Assembly (NCBI GenBank): GCA_950295325.1
Contig: OX485804.1
Coordinates: 27,714,001 to 27,778,000 of the forward strand
DNA from: Polytrichum commune
Taxonomy: Eukaryota > Streptophyta > Polytrichopsida > Polytrichales > Polytrichaceae
Length of the DNA stretch: 64,000 nucleotides
Direction of reading: 5' to 3'
Below, piece after piece: positions 13,070 through 25,339 of this stretch. A model generated the notes under the pieces. It was not told the origin of the DNA, searched no databases, and saw only the letters and a list, made by a program, of their open reading frames with translations. The translations under genes were made by a program, and so were the position numbers. Positions within the stretch are counted from its first letter, which is position 1, and each line of letters begins with the position of its first letter.

Positions 13070-13290
13070 AAAATTTGGACAACTATATTTGTGTGGTATA
13101 TGGTTAGGTGTGGATTTAAGATGGGGCACCAGATAAATGTGTTGAGAAGAGATTGAACTACATGTTCAAAATATACTCACCACTGTAGGTTCAATTGGCA
13201 ACATGATTGGGGAGGATCTATATGAGCACATGATTCTTCAGTATGAGATCTCATAATGGAGAGGCAAATGGTTATGATGGGCACAATTTG
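13070..13290 (+). repeat. Dispersed repeat H, forward copy
   Basis: Shares ggacaactatatttg, gtggtatatggttaggtgtgga, a tgtgttgagaagagattg block, a tacatgttcaaaatat block and aacatgattggggagga with the copies at 15,890, 55,550 and 59,440 (+) and at 2,380, 32,980 and 33,585 (-). Confidence 0.55.
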
Positions 13291-13310
13291 CTTTTGCTTA
13301 TCATTTGCCA

Positions 13311-13645
13311 CTACACTAAATATGATATTTAATGTTTGATACACTAAATACGAACGCATATACTAAATATCACTAACCCTATGAAAGTAAGTAATATTAA
13401 ATGTAAACTCAAACACTAAATATCAACTATGGTAATATGTGGAAGTTAAATGCACGAATTTAGTGTTAGTAAGGATATGGAAAAAAAAATAACAATGATA
13501 AAAGGAGAAGGGAGGCGGTGGTAGGAAGGTGGTGGCGCATTTATGTCTAACACTAATTATCAAAGAATTGCAAATTAGTGTTGAGCATGATAGGGTGGGA
13601 ACAACACTAAATATAATCAAACACTAAATATCATATTTAGTGTAG
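13311..13645. mobile_element. CTACACTAAATAT-family MITE (variant interior)
   Basis: The left end is CTACACTAAATATGATATTT and the right end is atatcatatttagtgtag, an inverted pair. Extra internal copies of acactaaatat occur within 70 bp of each end. The middle (aaaaataacaatgataaaaggagaagggaggcggtgg) differs from the four other long copies, so this is a variant that shares only termini. Confidence 0.7.
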
Positions 13646-15889
13646 TTACATGTTTAGGATCAAGGTAGCCTTTGAAGTTTTCACAAAGTTGTTGGTGGAA
13701 AATGATTTCTCATATCTAGCCCCTCATTTCCATGGTATTTTATATGTATCACTTAGGTAATGTTATGATGTTATGTCAATTGCTCTAATAGATACAATAA
13801 CGATTCACACACACCTAGAGCACCCTATACAATTTCTACATTTTTCGCCAATGCCTCCCTAAGGCCTTTGAACCACATTGTCAATTGTACTCAAGTATTG
13901 TCCGAGCACTATGCAACATTTTGGACTGAACAACACTACAAGGTACCATGAACACACATGACATCTTGCAACGATGAGTGAATAGAAATAACAAATCCAA
14001 GGAAGCGAAATGCTCAAATGTTGTGGCTTCTATAAATGTTTCTAGAGACCGTCATAACTATGTTCGACTTACATGAAGACCAGCCATGAGCTGCAATTGG
14101 ATCTTGCATGCAATCCACCATTAGCTGGTTGAAGAACATGCACTTGAAGATCATAGATGTAAAGAAAAACATGCTACAAATTTCAATGCACAAAGTGATT
14201 ACTTGAAGAGCTTCATTGCACACAATCTTTGAGGCTTGGAAAATTTGGTAAATGGAGAGAACAACAACCAAAAACTTTTGCGGTACCAAGCAGCGTGTAG
14301 AGGATTGCATCGCAATTGGAGGGACAAAATTTTCAAGATGAAATCATAGTTTTTGGTCCTAATACATGACTAAATGGATGTAAGATAAAATAAATACAAG
14401 AAAAACAAACATTGCAAGGGTAGTTACACAAATGAACTTGGCAACTACTACTATAATGGGACAAATTCCCCTATCGCTCGTAAGAATCCTAACACATGGA
14501 CATGGTGATGGTGCCTATACCCATTACGGGACGACTTCCTAGCTTGGTGACTCCAATTACACTATCTTCTACGTGTGTTGTGTGCTAAGAACCATGGATG
14601 AAAGAGTTGTTTCAATGTCCACCCCACAATGCCATTTTTTTTTATGCACTATTACATGGAGGGTCCTAACGTATATAGTTATTGGATAATCTTAGTGGTA
14701 ACCAATCCAACAAAGTGAACACATTGACAGACCGAACACAAGTCCGGGGACCAATGGTGCTGGAAGTGGCACTTCCAAAAATAATTATTTGTAACTCGAC
14801 AACACAAGGAAGGCCAACAAGTATTTTGCTCTTTATTAAGACTAAAACATATATTCAAGGAAGTGGTGGTGGGATTCTTGATTGTGGGACATACACAAGG
14901 ATATAGATACAATTTTTGAGAAAGTGTTTGGAAGGTTCCATTGCATAGATATATATGTCCTTGTATCTTTGTTGAAAGCAATCAAGAATTCATAAATACT
15001 TGCTTTCATACCCAAATTTGTTCAAGAAGTTGCATGTTTTAAATCATATATCAAGGGTCATCACCATGATGGGAACTATGTGCTAATGTGATTGGGATCC
15101 AAGCATTTATTCACGTTTTATGTAGTTGACAACGGATGGTTTTTCATGAAATACAAGAATAAAGCAACTAACACCATATGATTGCCAGCTATGATGTCCA
15201 TTCAAATGTGCCGTGAAGATAGGGAGGGCATGCCATGTCTCTCAACTGGGGGCCTTGCACCCATGCCTTATAAATTTAGGTGGGGCAATGAAAGAGTAAA
15301 CATTGATGCAAGAATCCTTGAGAAAGAGGCTACAAGAGCGTTGGAGGCCACCACCAAACGTGTATTCGTTGTGAAGGATATAAAGAAGTATATAAAAGTT
15401 TGGGAACTAGACATGGAAAAATACAAATCATATACCCAGGATATGGTAGGTTGTGGATTATTGAAAATTTATTGTGGGAGAGTTAAAAAAATTCAACCCG
15501 TCACAACCCGCCACAAATTGGAGAAGGTGTTATGTTGAAGGTGGGATTGACACATTGGTTGGAGACAAAGACTAGATCCCTAAGGACAAGAAGGAGGCTG
15601 AGTATTGTGGACTAGCGAAAAAGACAAGCCCTATTCTATGTTGAATCTTTGGAGATATATCTTAGTAAGTGCTAAAATTCTTGAAGATTCAACTTTGTAC
15701 AAGAGTTTTGTTAGCCTTAAAGGACGAGAATGTGCATCACAACACATGTATGGGACTCACAACAATACTTGTTCATCGCAATCACAATCCACTCATCCAC
15801 AATAATGCAAAGAATGGTGCGCTTCAGCAATTCTAGTCCATATTTCACCTAGGTTGTCTAGAAATACCTAAATATGTGATCTAAATCTA

Positions 15890-16170
15890 AGATAGTGATA
15901 ATTTGGACGAAGATTATTGCGTGGTGTGTGGTTAAGTGTGGTTTTAAGAACGACACTAAATAAACATGTGTTCAATAGAGATTGGACTACGTGCTGAAAA
16001 TATGTCAACTATGCAGGATAGTCACATCATGGGGGTACCTATATAACCACTTAATGTGCATGGAGAACTTCACTTTGATATTGAAATAAGATATTCATGT
16101 GAACTCTAAAAAGTGTTAGCCAAATGGCTACGAACACAATTTGGAATTGCTAATCATCTTGCACTAAATC
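15890..16170 (+). repeat. Dispersed repeat H, forward copy
   Basis: Contains gtggtgtgtggttaagtgtgg, gtgttcaatagagattggac, tacgtgctgaaaatatgtc and ttcatgtgaactctaaaa in the same order as the reverse complement of 33,585-33,925. It ends about 100 bp upstream of the NDUFS6 leader. Confidence 0.55.
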
Positions 16171-16257
16171 TATGTTTCATATCCCACGAGAAGTGAGTGC
16201 AGAGAGAGATGTATCCAAATAACACACGTCTACCTTAGAAATGTTGTGTTGTGTCCA

Positions 16258-16278
16258 AAAAGAAAAGAAAAGAAAAGA
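16258..16278. repeat. (AAAAG)n tract
   Basis: Four to five AAAAG units, about 150 bp upstream of the NDUFS6 start codon. Confidence 0.8.
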
Positions 16279-16425
16279 ATCCCTGAATCGTGGCCGTTGG
16301 TGAGGGTGAGCGGTGATCTTGGCCGTCCAGAATTCTACCGAAGGACGGAGGTAGAGGAGCAGATTCTAAGCAAACTCGGCTCCCTCTTCGTTCGCCGTGC
16401 GAGTGTTGCAGCAATCTGATCAGCT

Positions 16426-19400
16426 ATGGCGAGATCCCAGCTGACCGCTCTCGCCCGGCGGGCATTCGCCATCTCCTCCCACCTCCCCCAAACCCTTGGG
16501 CCATCATCGCACCCTTCCCTCCATGCACCGGCTTTCCTTGCAGCAGCAGCAGCAGGGGGGGCGAGCAAGGGTGTTTGGAGTCGCACTTCTTGCCGTTCCA
16601 TGAGCGACGACCATACCGCGAAATGGATGCAAGTACGCATTTTCTCATCTCTTTAATATTATTTTATTTTATTTTGGATTCTGCATTATCACACTTGGAT
16701 CTCGCAGTTGGTTCTTGGTTCTCATTCTGGCTCTTGGATTCCTATTAAACCCTAATTGCATCGATGTGGCATGACGTACATTGCATCGAATTTCGTCAGT
16801 TTGTGGCCTTCGAGTGATATATATAGATTTCATTGTATTTCTCTTCCACGAATGCATGTTCGTATGACGTCTGTCTGAACCCTAACACAGGGGATGGATG
16901 ATCATCGTCGAGGAGAGAAAATTAGGGTTGTAAACTACTGACGCTTCTGTGCCTTGGGAGCTGTGAGAAGTTTTGGCTAGAAACTATGAGATTCTCGATA
17001 TTTTTCATTCCGGAGTAGGACGCTTGGATCTCGCACTTTGGTTCTTGGTTCTTGGTTCTTATTCTGGCACTTGGATTCTTGTGGAACCCTAATTTCATTG
17101 ATGTGGCATGGTTCGGATTACATCGAATTTAGTCCCTCAGTGGCTTTCGAGTGGTAAAAATTTCATTGTAATCCTAGTTCACGAATCTGTGTTTGTATGA
17201 CGGCTGATTGAATCCTAAGACAGGGGATAGGTGATCATGGTTGAGAGAAAATTAAGGTTGTTCACTACTGCATCCTAAGATAGGGGATAGGTGATTGTTG
17301 TTGAGAGAAAATTAAGGTTGTGTACTATTGCAGCTTCTGTGCCTTGGGAGCTCGTGAGAAGTTTTGGTTAGAAAATCTGAGATTCTTGATGCATAAAAGA
17401 AGAAATGGCTCGGATGGCAACATCGGTGTGTATTATGGTGTTGCTTTGTTTTTGAGTTGGTCTAACCCTACACGGAATTTGGAAACGGGCATCACGGGAA
17501 TTTGAGGACTTCGAAGACGACTGCTTCCTTTCAAAGGCAAGCGCCTCAAATGGTTTAACACGCACAACCCGGTCCACATCTATCTCCCGCAAGGGCAAGC
17601 CCGGAGGTTCCCACATGGTTGATTGAAATTATCAGTTCACCTGACACCCCTACTATGATTGGTTTGGTGGAGCATAGGTGGGAAGGTGTGTTGGAAATCA
17701 AGTGCTGGGAAGGGCACTCATTCAAAAACCATCCCGGCCTTTGGCGGCTTAATGTAGAGTCCCCATGCAAGCTAAGGCCCTGCCTTTAAGCCACCCTCCC
17801 TCAGTGCATAACATAACGATGAGGGTGTCTGGATATTGAAGTGGACTGGAGGGAATAGCACGACAATTTAATTTCAAATGACCACTGTGCTGATACTCCT
17901 TTACTCATATGTCAATTCTTTTCAAGTGAGAAGGATAAACATGTAGCCACGAGTGAGCCTTACATCCTCTACACCTCAACCAGCATTACGGTTTTTCTCA
18001 TGGTTATTCAATCCTATCATGCTCACTGAGTGTCCTCACTGCTGTTGCATAACCTACATTGGCGTGTAGGGTGCTGGTTCATGGATAATTATACCTTGAT
18101 TTCCTGCTCTAGCATAGTTCTGGATGTTGCTGCTAGGACATTTCTTGTTGATAAGACACCACCCTGCCATATATGTTTGTCAGGTACATTTGAGGACAAT
18201 TGTTTCTAGGGCCATAAATGCAAGTGGTATTCTTTCAAAACACTCTAGCCTGGCCATTTACTCTTTTGACGATGGTCTATTATGTGCTGTTCACCTTCTA
18301 TGGCCACTACCTGTAGTGAGAAGTGAGGACATCGTCGGTCTCTATTAAGTTGATCTTCAATATTCAACAAGTCAATCTATGCTAAGTGCGAGTTAGATTA
18401 TTCTGGCTTACGAAGCTCTGACTTCATCACTGAAGTAGGTTCTCCCAAAGTTCAAGAGGCGATTTAAACATTCTGCCACCTTATGGGCTCTGGAGTGGAA
18501 GTAAGATGGATTAAGCACACAGTTCAAACAAAACCTCTGTGTCTGCAGGAAAAGTTTTGCAGCACTGTTGGGTATTCTGTGCAGGTGTTAATAGGTTTGC
18601 AAAATAAGGCTATGCAGCAAATGAGTGATGTGGAAGAGCACATAATGAGTTCATGCTGATATTCATGAGATGTCTACACTGTGAGTGATAATTTTGTTGT
18701 GATTGAATGAAATTCAGAGTACAGACAAAAAGTCGCCAATGGAGCTGATTAATGAGGTGCCACCAATCACAGTTGATGCCCGTGTAGTTGCTTGTGAAGG
18801 AGGTACTCTGTCTTCACCTTCATTTGAATCTGATGTTGCAATCTACCGCAAGATTATTAATCACTTTTTTGTGTGGTGGTTTGCCTAGCTCTCATGTTAG
18901 CAATCAGGTTAGCGTTACCACATCACTAACAACAGCAATGTTAGTGATGAATGAACTTCTGTTGTTGAGCATGTTTCCATAGTGAATCTGAATAATTTTG
19001 GTGAATTTAACTGCAAATATGGACCAAATTTACCTATGACGAGAAGCATGCATATATTGCCATGGAAACCTACTGACTTGGAGAAACGCATCCAAATTCT
19101 GAAAATTCTAACGTTCCTATTCTTTTCAATTTGTAATGATAAAGAGCAAAGTGCACTTGGAATTCAGTGACTTTTTCTTAATGTTATTTGAAAATTTACC
19201 AGTCCCCACAAGGTGACCCTCCGTATTGAGGGCTTTTTGATGGTGACAAGAGTGCAACTCTTGGTCCTGTGGTTTAGGAGAATTTAAACATGCCAAATGA
19301 AACAAAAACACAGCTTTCTTAATATGTAGATAATGACAAAGAACACCAAGTGTATTATGTTCTGCTTGTAGCTATAACTTCATACATTCTACAAGCAGAA

Positions 19401-19617
19401 CACAAGTTCCTAGTTCATCTGTCCTCATCATAACTAGCACTTGGTGATGCCATGGTGGGGAAGAGGAAGCTTAATTTACTATCATTTGTATCTTGCAGGG
19501 ATGGACCCAGCCTTGGGTCACCCAATCGAGTATATAAGCCTTGATGGCAGAAGCCCTGCAGTGTGCAAGTATTGTGGTCTCAGATACGTGCAAGGAGATG
19601 CTCATGGGCACCATTGA
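16426..19617 (+). CDS. NDUFS6: NADH dehydrogenase (complex I) iron-sulfur protein 6, 13-kDa subunit, mitochondrial
   Basis: This is a zinc-binding accessory subunit of respiratory complex I, in the N-module/peripheral arm of the mitochondrial inner membrane. Exons 16426-16632, 18718-18802 and 19499-19617 splice in phase to 136 residues. The first about 60 residues form an Arg/Ala/Ser-rich, acid-poor presequence (MARSQLTALARRAF...). The conserved core follows: HTAKWMQ at the exon 1/2 junction, KSPMELINEVPPI, then the zf-CHCC zinc site from Cys in VACEG, His in LGHPIEY, and both Cys of CKYCGLRYV. The C-terminus is GDAHGHH. Plant orthologues are about 110 residues, so the extra length is all transit peptide. 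Intron 1 is 2.1 kb and carries a tandem duplication and a dispersed repeat. Identification is firm; the exact start rests on the only upstream in-frame ATG. Confidence 0.96.
16675..17390. repeat. Tandem duplication in NDUFS6 intron 1
   Basis: Two diverged copies of about 330-370 bp lie head to tail (about 16,675-16,995 and 17,005-17,390). Both run from cttggatctcgca..ttggttcttgg through gatgtggcatg, ggggat(a/g)g(g/a)tgatcat, gagagaaaatta, and cttctgtgccttgggagct to gagattct. The second copy contains a further internal repeat of about 60 bp (ggggataggtgat...gagagaaaattaaggttg twice, at 17,222 and 17,282). No coding sequence is involved. Confidence 0.75.
17510..17790 (-). repeat. Dispersed repeat I, reverse copy in NDUFS6 intron 1
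   Basis: Read on the minus strand this matches 51,800-52,110: catggggactct, ttaagc.gcc..aaggccg, cttgatttcca, cacctatg..ccacc, aaccatgtgggaacct, gggcttgccctt, gggagata. A third copy is at 37,255-37,560. The class is unknown. Confidence 0.6.
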
Positions 19618-22415
19618 GAAATTAAAATCTCTTCAAGGTTCTACATGATCACTTCTCTTTGTAGATCTGCTGGCTTGATATCTCAAACTCGTTATTGACA
19701 GTCAGAATCACCAACGAGAGTAGATGTTTCCTGAGTGGGCAAGCTTGCAAACTTTTGTGCTGGCCATTAAACCTGTCATTAGTGTTGCCAATACCAAAGT
19801 GGCTTCGATAGTTTTTGTAGGTGACAATATTCACAAGGTGTGTGAGTACTGGAAAGTGTATTTGTCTTGCACTCTGAATAAGTGTGGTGGGCATATAAAC
19901 TTGACTGCCTGCTGCTTTCCAACACCAAAACTTCTGCTAAGCAATCATACAAATCAGAGGCAACTCTAGGAGCACATAAGTTGCAGATTCTAAACTCCAA
20001 ATAGAAATTTTCTGCAATGTATGTGTTGTTTAGATGGAAATTAGATGGTTGGATTCTGCAGGCAAACATAAAATGTGCAAATATCTGGACTGCCCAACAT
20101 GGAATCAGTTCTTTGCATTCAGTTTTGCTCTCATTTCCTGATGATTTTGTATTTCAACTGTTTGCTGATCATGGAAGTTGTTTCATGAAAGTTCATGTCA
20201 TTGAGAGTCACTATAGCATTCCTTGGCCCTACGTGTTGGGTGATGAGCATTTGGTTTTGTAAGAAGCTGACACTGACCATACAGCTTACTAGATTGGGCA
20301 TGTGCCATCCTGGTCCGTTGCACCTATGCATATAAATTGATGGTTCCTGGCCATTCCCCCAATGTTCACCAATATGCCACTTAATAGTTGGTTGTTTTGG
20401 AACTTTTGATTGATGACTATGTCAATGTCCATGACGGTAACTTAAATTTAGAATTGTTGAATAGTTTTAAGAAGCATTGTTTTGAAGTTGCTCTTACATT
20501 TGAAGCATTCTAAGATTGAAAACTGTTAAATTTTGAATTTTTTTTAAGAATTGAGAAAAATCCCAGAAATAGGTGATGGATGCTTAAGGAAATTGTCTCA
20601 CAAGTCCAAAATTGTCTCATAAGTCCAAACATAAAAGATGTTACACCACTCCCCTATGAAATACAATTGATTTTAAAGTCTAGGAAGTTGAAAAGGCTCA
20701 TGGGATTGAAAGTACACCATGATGGTTTCAAACTAGCTAATTCTCTAGATTGGTGGAGTGTGGTAACCTCAGTGAGATATAGGCATATATCCACTTAGTG
20801 GTGCAATTGAAAGAATACATTATCAAATAGTGATGGAAACTTATCTTTGATATATAGGGGACATTCCAACGTGAGATGTACCTCATTTTTAACTACATTT
20901 TAGCAAAAGTGGCATAGTCTAGTATCTCTAGAGATAGGGATAGTTGATCATCATCCAATTTCAATGGCTAATCTATGGTTCGAGGTGTGGTAAGCAATAG
21001 TGATCTTGCATTGTGGTGTCATGGTTGCTTCAAATACAATTCACATTTGTATTTGAGAAAATCCTATTGACAAGCATGGTACATCACTTCATGAAATAAG
21101 AAACCATCAATTCATTATACAGACTAGAATTGATTCAGAAACAAATATGATATTATCTACATATAGTCTTGGATAAGCTATAAGTATTTTTATCACCATA
21201 ACAATACACTTACGCACTTGTCCTAAAATATGTTCCACTAGGAAATTGAACGAGAATTTATGTTGCAAGCAGGTGAACAAGTATCGACTTGGCACATGCA
21301 TGATATATGATTATCCTCCTCATTCTAACAGAACTAGACTAGAATTGAGATATAAAATATAGGTATATGTCGTTTTTTGGTACTTGTCTTATATACACCC
21401 TAATCTCCGTAATGACACATATTGTAATGTCATTTTTTCTTATATCTTGAAACCCTAGGAAACGGATATGCTTAGTTTAAATCTCATTGCTTGTTGTCAC
21501 ATTTCCCTCTCATATATCAAGGATTTTGACATTAAAGTAATCCATCAAAGAATTCAAAGCACACGCTTGCACGTATTATGTTGTCATTATGTTATGATTG
21601 CAATGTTGACTTTGTGTTATTCAACTATGTCACATGCTACACTAATTCTCTATTACCATGCAGGCATGTTAACAGTGCAGACGTTCTGTTTATCTCGTGC
21701 ACTTTAGTTAACAAAGTCGTAATATTAGGGAGAATGCTGTTGCTAGTCACATTTAGTTGTAAGCACATAGTCATGCATGTTATTTTAGATAAATAAGCAT
21801 AAATTTTGGCTCAACGTATGATTACGGAGTTTGACGACTCAGCAATCGAAGAAAGACATACTGTCAATGTAGCCAAAGATATTACACAGCCTGTTATATT
21901 CTAACCAGTTTGGGAATAGTTGCTTGCGCATTACAAGTTCCCCACATGCAAAGTTTTCCAAGCAGCACCTGCCTACTTGAATATTGTAAGATTTTTTTTG
22001 AACGGTACATGTCATTTGAGTAGAAATAGATGCCATTGTAAATTCATAGTTGCAACTGTGCAATTTGACACTTCCACGATAGAAACACATATCTTCACGG
22101 TCAGAATTCAATCAACGCAAGGCAGAATATGAGAGGAAAAAATCGCATAAATTGATATTATCTCTTGTGCATGGCACGATCGAACACTTCCAGACGCTGT
22201 TGCGCGCTTGGAAGGGACAGTGCCAGCAATCATCATTTACAAATCATTGCTTACCCTACTACCTCCCTCTTATTGACAATTCTAGTGTAACAAATTTTAT
22301 GAATGTGGGTACAAACAAAAATATCAAGCGAGGCATGATTCACAGCGCTTGTTAAAAAATCTGGAAGGTGACAATATAATCGCCTGTAAGGTGACAATCT
22401 TATATAGTTTCACGT
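19618..22415. other. Gene-free interval between NDUFS6 and pectinesterase 3' ends
   Basis: Two convergent genes end here. I see no exon. 21,430-21,700 shares phrases (ttatatct.gaaaccctagg, attgcaatgttgact, atgtcac.tgc.acactaatt) with 34,195-34,860, so it is a copy of another dispersed repeat. The remainder is AT-rich with no recognised content. Confidence 0.4.
21430..21700 (+). repeat. Dispersed repeat shared with 34,195-34,860
   Basis: Phrases cttatatcttgaaaccctagg, tgattgcaatgttgact, gtgttattc, atgtcacatgctacactaatt and atgcaggcatgtta occur in the same order around 34,200 and 34,760-34,850. There the two halves are separated by about 500 extra bases. Confidence 0.5.
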
Positions 22416-25163
22416 TCAAAGCCAGTCCTTGCCATCGATGAAAGAAATGGTGGAGAAAGGCCGAGCTTGCTTAGATGTTAACTCCTTGGACCACTTCACA
22501 CGTTCCTTAGTTACAGCGCCGGGGCCGGAACACTTGTACTGTCCGTAGAACACAGTCCTGTCAAAAGAAACATCAGAATTAGGTACTAACATTTCACAAA
22601 TTCCCTAACCCTCCATCTCTGTCCAATTAAGATATATCAACCTTACAGGGTCACTTTTGAACACCTAAGGTCAAAATAAACACACACAATTAGGAAAGGT
22701 TTACATGATCATTGACACAGAAAGAGGATATACTTTGGCATCTCTATCCGCATTCTGAAACATTAACATAAGGTATATTGATGAGATCATTCCCAATCCG
22801 ATCCGACCCAATTGAGCAGAAGTGGTGAATTTCAAATAAACCTGTGATGGGTTGATAGCTTTGCAGAAAGTTAGCAGTAGCAGGTAGATATAAGTTTCAA
22901 ACTGTTGAAGAGTAGCAATTGGTTTTAGAGTAAAGGTTTGATGATCTTACTTCTGTCTGCTGGCTTCGCCCCAGTCGAACCATCCTTCGGGGAGGATGAT
23001 ATCCTCGAAGTAGGTCCTGATGTAGACGACGCGGGAGAAAGGTCCCCATGCACGTCCCAAGTAGATAGGACCAGTGCCACTAACGTGGCAGTTGAGGAAG
23101 GAATATCCGGAGGTGGAATTGCTCATCGATCGCTTCTGTGCGGTCAAGGAGCCGCTGTAGGGGTTGGCGATAGAGTTCAGGTTGCAGTTCTGCATTCATA
23201 ATCAAAATTTGGAGATTACGTTAAACTTCTTCATGGAGCCATATGATAAACTGGAAGAAAATGGCGATTGAGACTGGAAATCATCACAAAAATCCCAAGG
23301 TACCCATCCCCAAAATATACAGGGCATACAGAACAGCATACACAAGTTCATAGCCAAATCAACGGTTACCATCCCAAGTTCCATCAGGTTCGAACAAGTT
23401 TCTTCGTATTTCGTGATGACGAAATCTAGATAACCTCGGATCAGAAAAACAGTAAGAAAAAGAACTGTTTCGAGAGTTGGCAAACCCTCGACTTCATAGT
23501 TGAACGTTTGGCATACCTTGTATAATGACTGTCCGTCTCCGAAGATAAAGTCGATGGATCCCTGGATAAAGCATTTCTCAAAGTAATGGCGGCCGTTTTG
23601 ATCATAAAGGGTGTCCTGGGCTCCGTAGAAAGAGACGCGGTAGAAGGCAGCCATGTCTCCCTTGATGCGGAATGCAACAGCTTGCCTTCCGACAGCACCG
23701 CCGGGTGGGGCAGGAGCAGAGTTCTGCATAACAGCAACAAAAACATGAAGTCAGAGACTCATCCAAGCCAAAAGAACATAACGACAGCCATAGAAATTTA
23801 TCACAATGTCAACTATTTTTCTCTCTCCCTCACACTCTTTAATTGTAGAGTTGTAGTTACACATTATTCAACTTTAACCATTGACTTACCCTGAATGTCA
23901 GGTCCTTGGCAATGAAATGGTCGGCCTCAACAGCGGTGGAAGCGCTCCGGGAGGTTCCGTTTGCCATGGCAGCGGTGTCACCCCAGGAAAGGATGGTGTA
24001 CTTCTGTCCCGCACCTTGGAACGTGATAAAGTCCTTTGACTTGGGAACCATAATCTTCTCACTGCAGACTCTCAGACAAGACCATCACAGAATTGACCAT
24101 GTAAGTACATACAGAAAGGAACCACCAGTTCTCAACACAATTCCCAGACTCCATCACATAATTCACTCCAGGGCAGGAGTCACGCACAAACTGCACTCAT
24201 GTACGCATTCACCACCACAGGCTACGAGACAATAGTTGCTGAGTCGGGCAGCGTACACCATCACAAAAATTCACCTTGTAAGTGTACCGGGTAGGAACCT
24301 ACTGATAACAGATTCTGACACACTCGCAATAGTCACCTTTAAGTGCACAGGATAAGAATCACGAACATAGAACATTCAGGTCCACATTCAACTACAACAC
24401 CTACTACAGTGAAGGGGCTCATCGACAACACAGTCTATTAAGTAGTTGATCACTAAGTCATCTTCAAAGCGCACAGAGTGGAAACCAGAACCTACTACAA
24501 AACCTCAGGTTCTCAGACACTCATCTTGAAAATGATCTACAAGGTAGGAATTATACAAATATAGCACGTCGATCAGGTGCAGATCCAATACCTACTACAT
24601 TGCAGGGACTCATCAACACCTATCAGAGGTTGTAAGCTGATGACTACCAACTGGAATGGTAACATCATACGATCGAAGTGTGGAGGAAAAATGATAATGA
24701 AAAGAAAAGAGCTAAGAATGCAAGGTTAGAATTCGAAATGGGCTTACTAGTATATGCCAGCTGCGATCTTAATGCACACGCGCTTCTTGTTGTTGAGCTT
24801 GACGCTGTCGACAGCAGCTTGGATAGTCTTGAAGTCTCCTTTCCCATTCTTCTCGACCTCGATGGTCTTGCTGCACTTATTGCTCGACTTCTTGCTCGAT
24901 TTCTTCATCGACGTCGCAAACCCGGCGGGAAGGCTGTTGCTGCCAACCTCACTGGTTCTTCGCCCTTTAAGCGAAGCAGCATCCTTAGCATCCTGCTTCG
25001 CCTCCCAGTACGCCAACCACGCATCGTAATCTTGCTCCACAGCATTCTTCGCGTCCTGTTTCTCAGCATCAGTAATCCCCTGCACGCCCTGCACCGTGCA
25101 GGCCGCCAGGACGATCACCGCAATTACGGCGGCGAACACCACATAACTCCGTCGAGAAACCAT
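22416..25163 (-). CDS. Secreted pectinesterase (carbohydrate esterase family 8), 5 exons
   Basis: It de-esterifies methylated homogalacturonan in the cell wall. Minus-strand exons are 25163-24748, 24061-23890, 23723-23517, 23189-22951 and 22557-22416; phases match at all four junctions, giving 391 residues. A hydrophobic signal peptide covers about residues 5-30. Residues about 30-95 are a charged, Lys/Ser-rich linker; there is no PMEI inhibitor domain, so this is a type II-like enzyme. Catalytic signatures follow in order: [30 protein letters not shown] (Gln, Asp), [10 protein letters not shown] (catalytic Asp), YLGRAWG (Arg) and PEGWFDWG. The usual FIFGN is FIFGD here. The C-terminus ends SFIDGKDWL. 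The start at 25163 (MVSRRSYV) was preferred over an in-frame ATG six codons upstream because it places the signal peptide at the N-terminus. Confidence 0.95.
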
Positions 25164-25310
25164 TTTGCCGGTCCAAACCAAAGCCTTTCCCCTTCGAAGT
25201 TCAAACCTCCGACCTCGAGCCTGAAGTTCAGAACCTCAAACCTCAAAACCCAGTGCTCTGGGCCGGGTGGTTGAGGAGTTGTTGGTAGAGAAACAAGCCT
25301 TCTGGTGGCG

Positions 25311-25320
25311 ATTATATAGC
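25311..25320 (-). promoter_or_regulatory. Probable TATA box of the pectinesterase gene
   Basis: On the minus strand the sequence reads gctatataat, about 150 bp upstream of the pectinesterase ATG, in an otherwise GC-rich leader region. Spacing fits a TATA box with a leader of roughly 120 bases. Inferred from position and sequence only. Confidence 0.45.
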
Positions 25321-25339
25321 TCAAATTGGTGCTGATGGA

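Larger units (their letters stand above)
9793..16425. other. Gene-free interval between the transporter and NDUFS6
   Basis: No exon is supported. 10,360-10,530 is built of tagttgactatagtt-like repeats. 10,637-10,738 is a small inverted repeat (gcctgtttgg...ccaaacaggc). 10,790-11,450 has a 220-codon open frame of uncharacteristic composition that I do not accept as a gene. A MULE-like MITE lies at 11,795, an ATT microsatellite at 12,880, repeat H copies at 13,070 and 15,890, and a CTACACTAAATAT element at 13,311. The stretch 13,700-15,880 is otherwise unassigned; a 118-codon open frame at 15,182-15,538 has no relatives I recognise. Confidence 0.45.

Noticed and set aside
15182-15538. 118-codon open frame, moderately protein-like (Lys/Glu-rich)
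   Set aside because: Could be a transposon or pseudogene scrap, but no domain is recognisable and no neighbouring exon supports it.
24678-25274. 198-codon plus-strand open frame
   Set aside because: It is the antisense shadow of the first pectinesterase exon.
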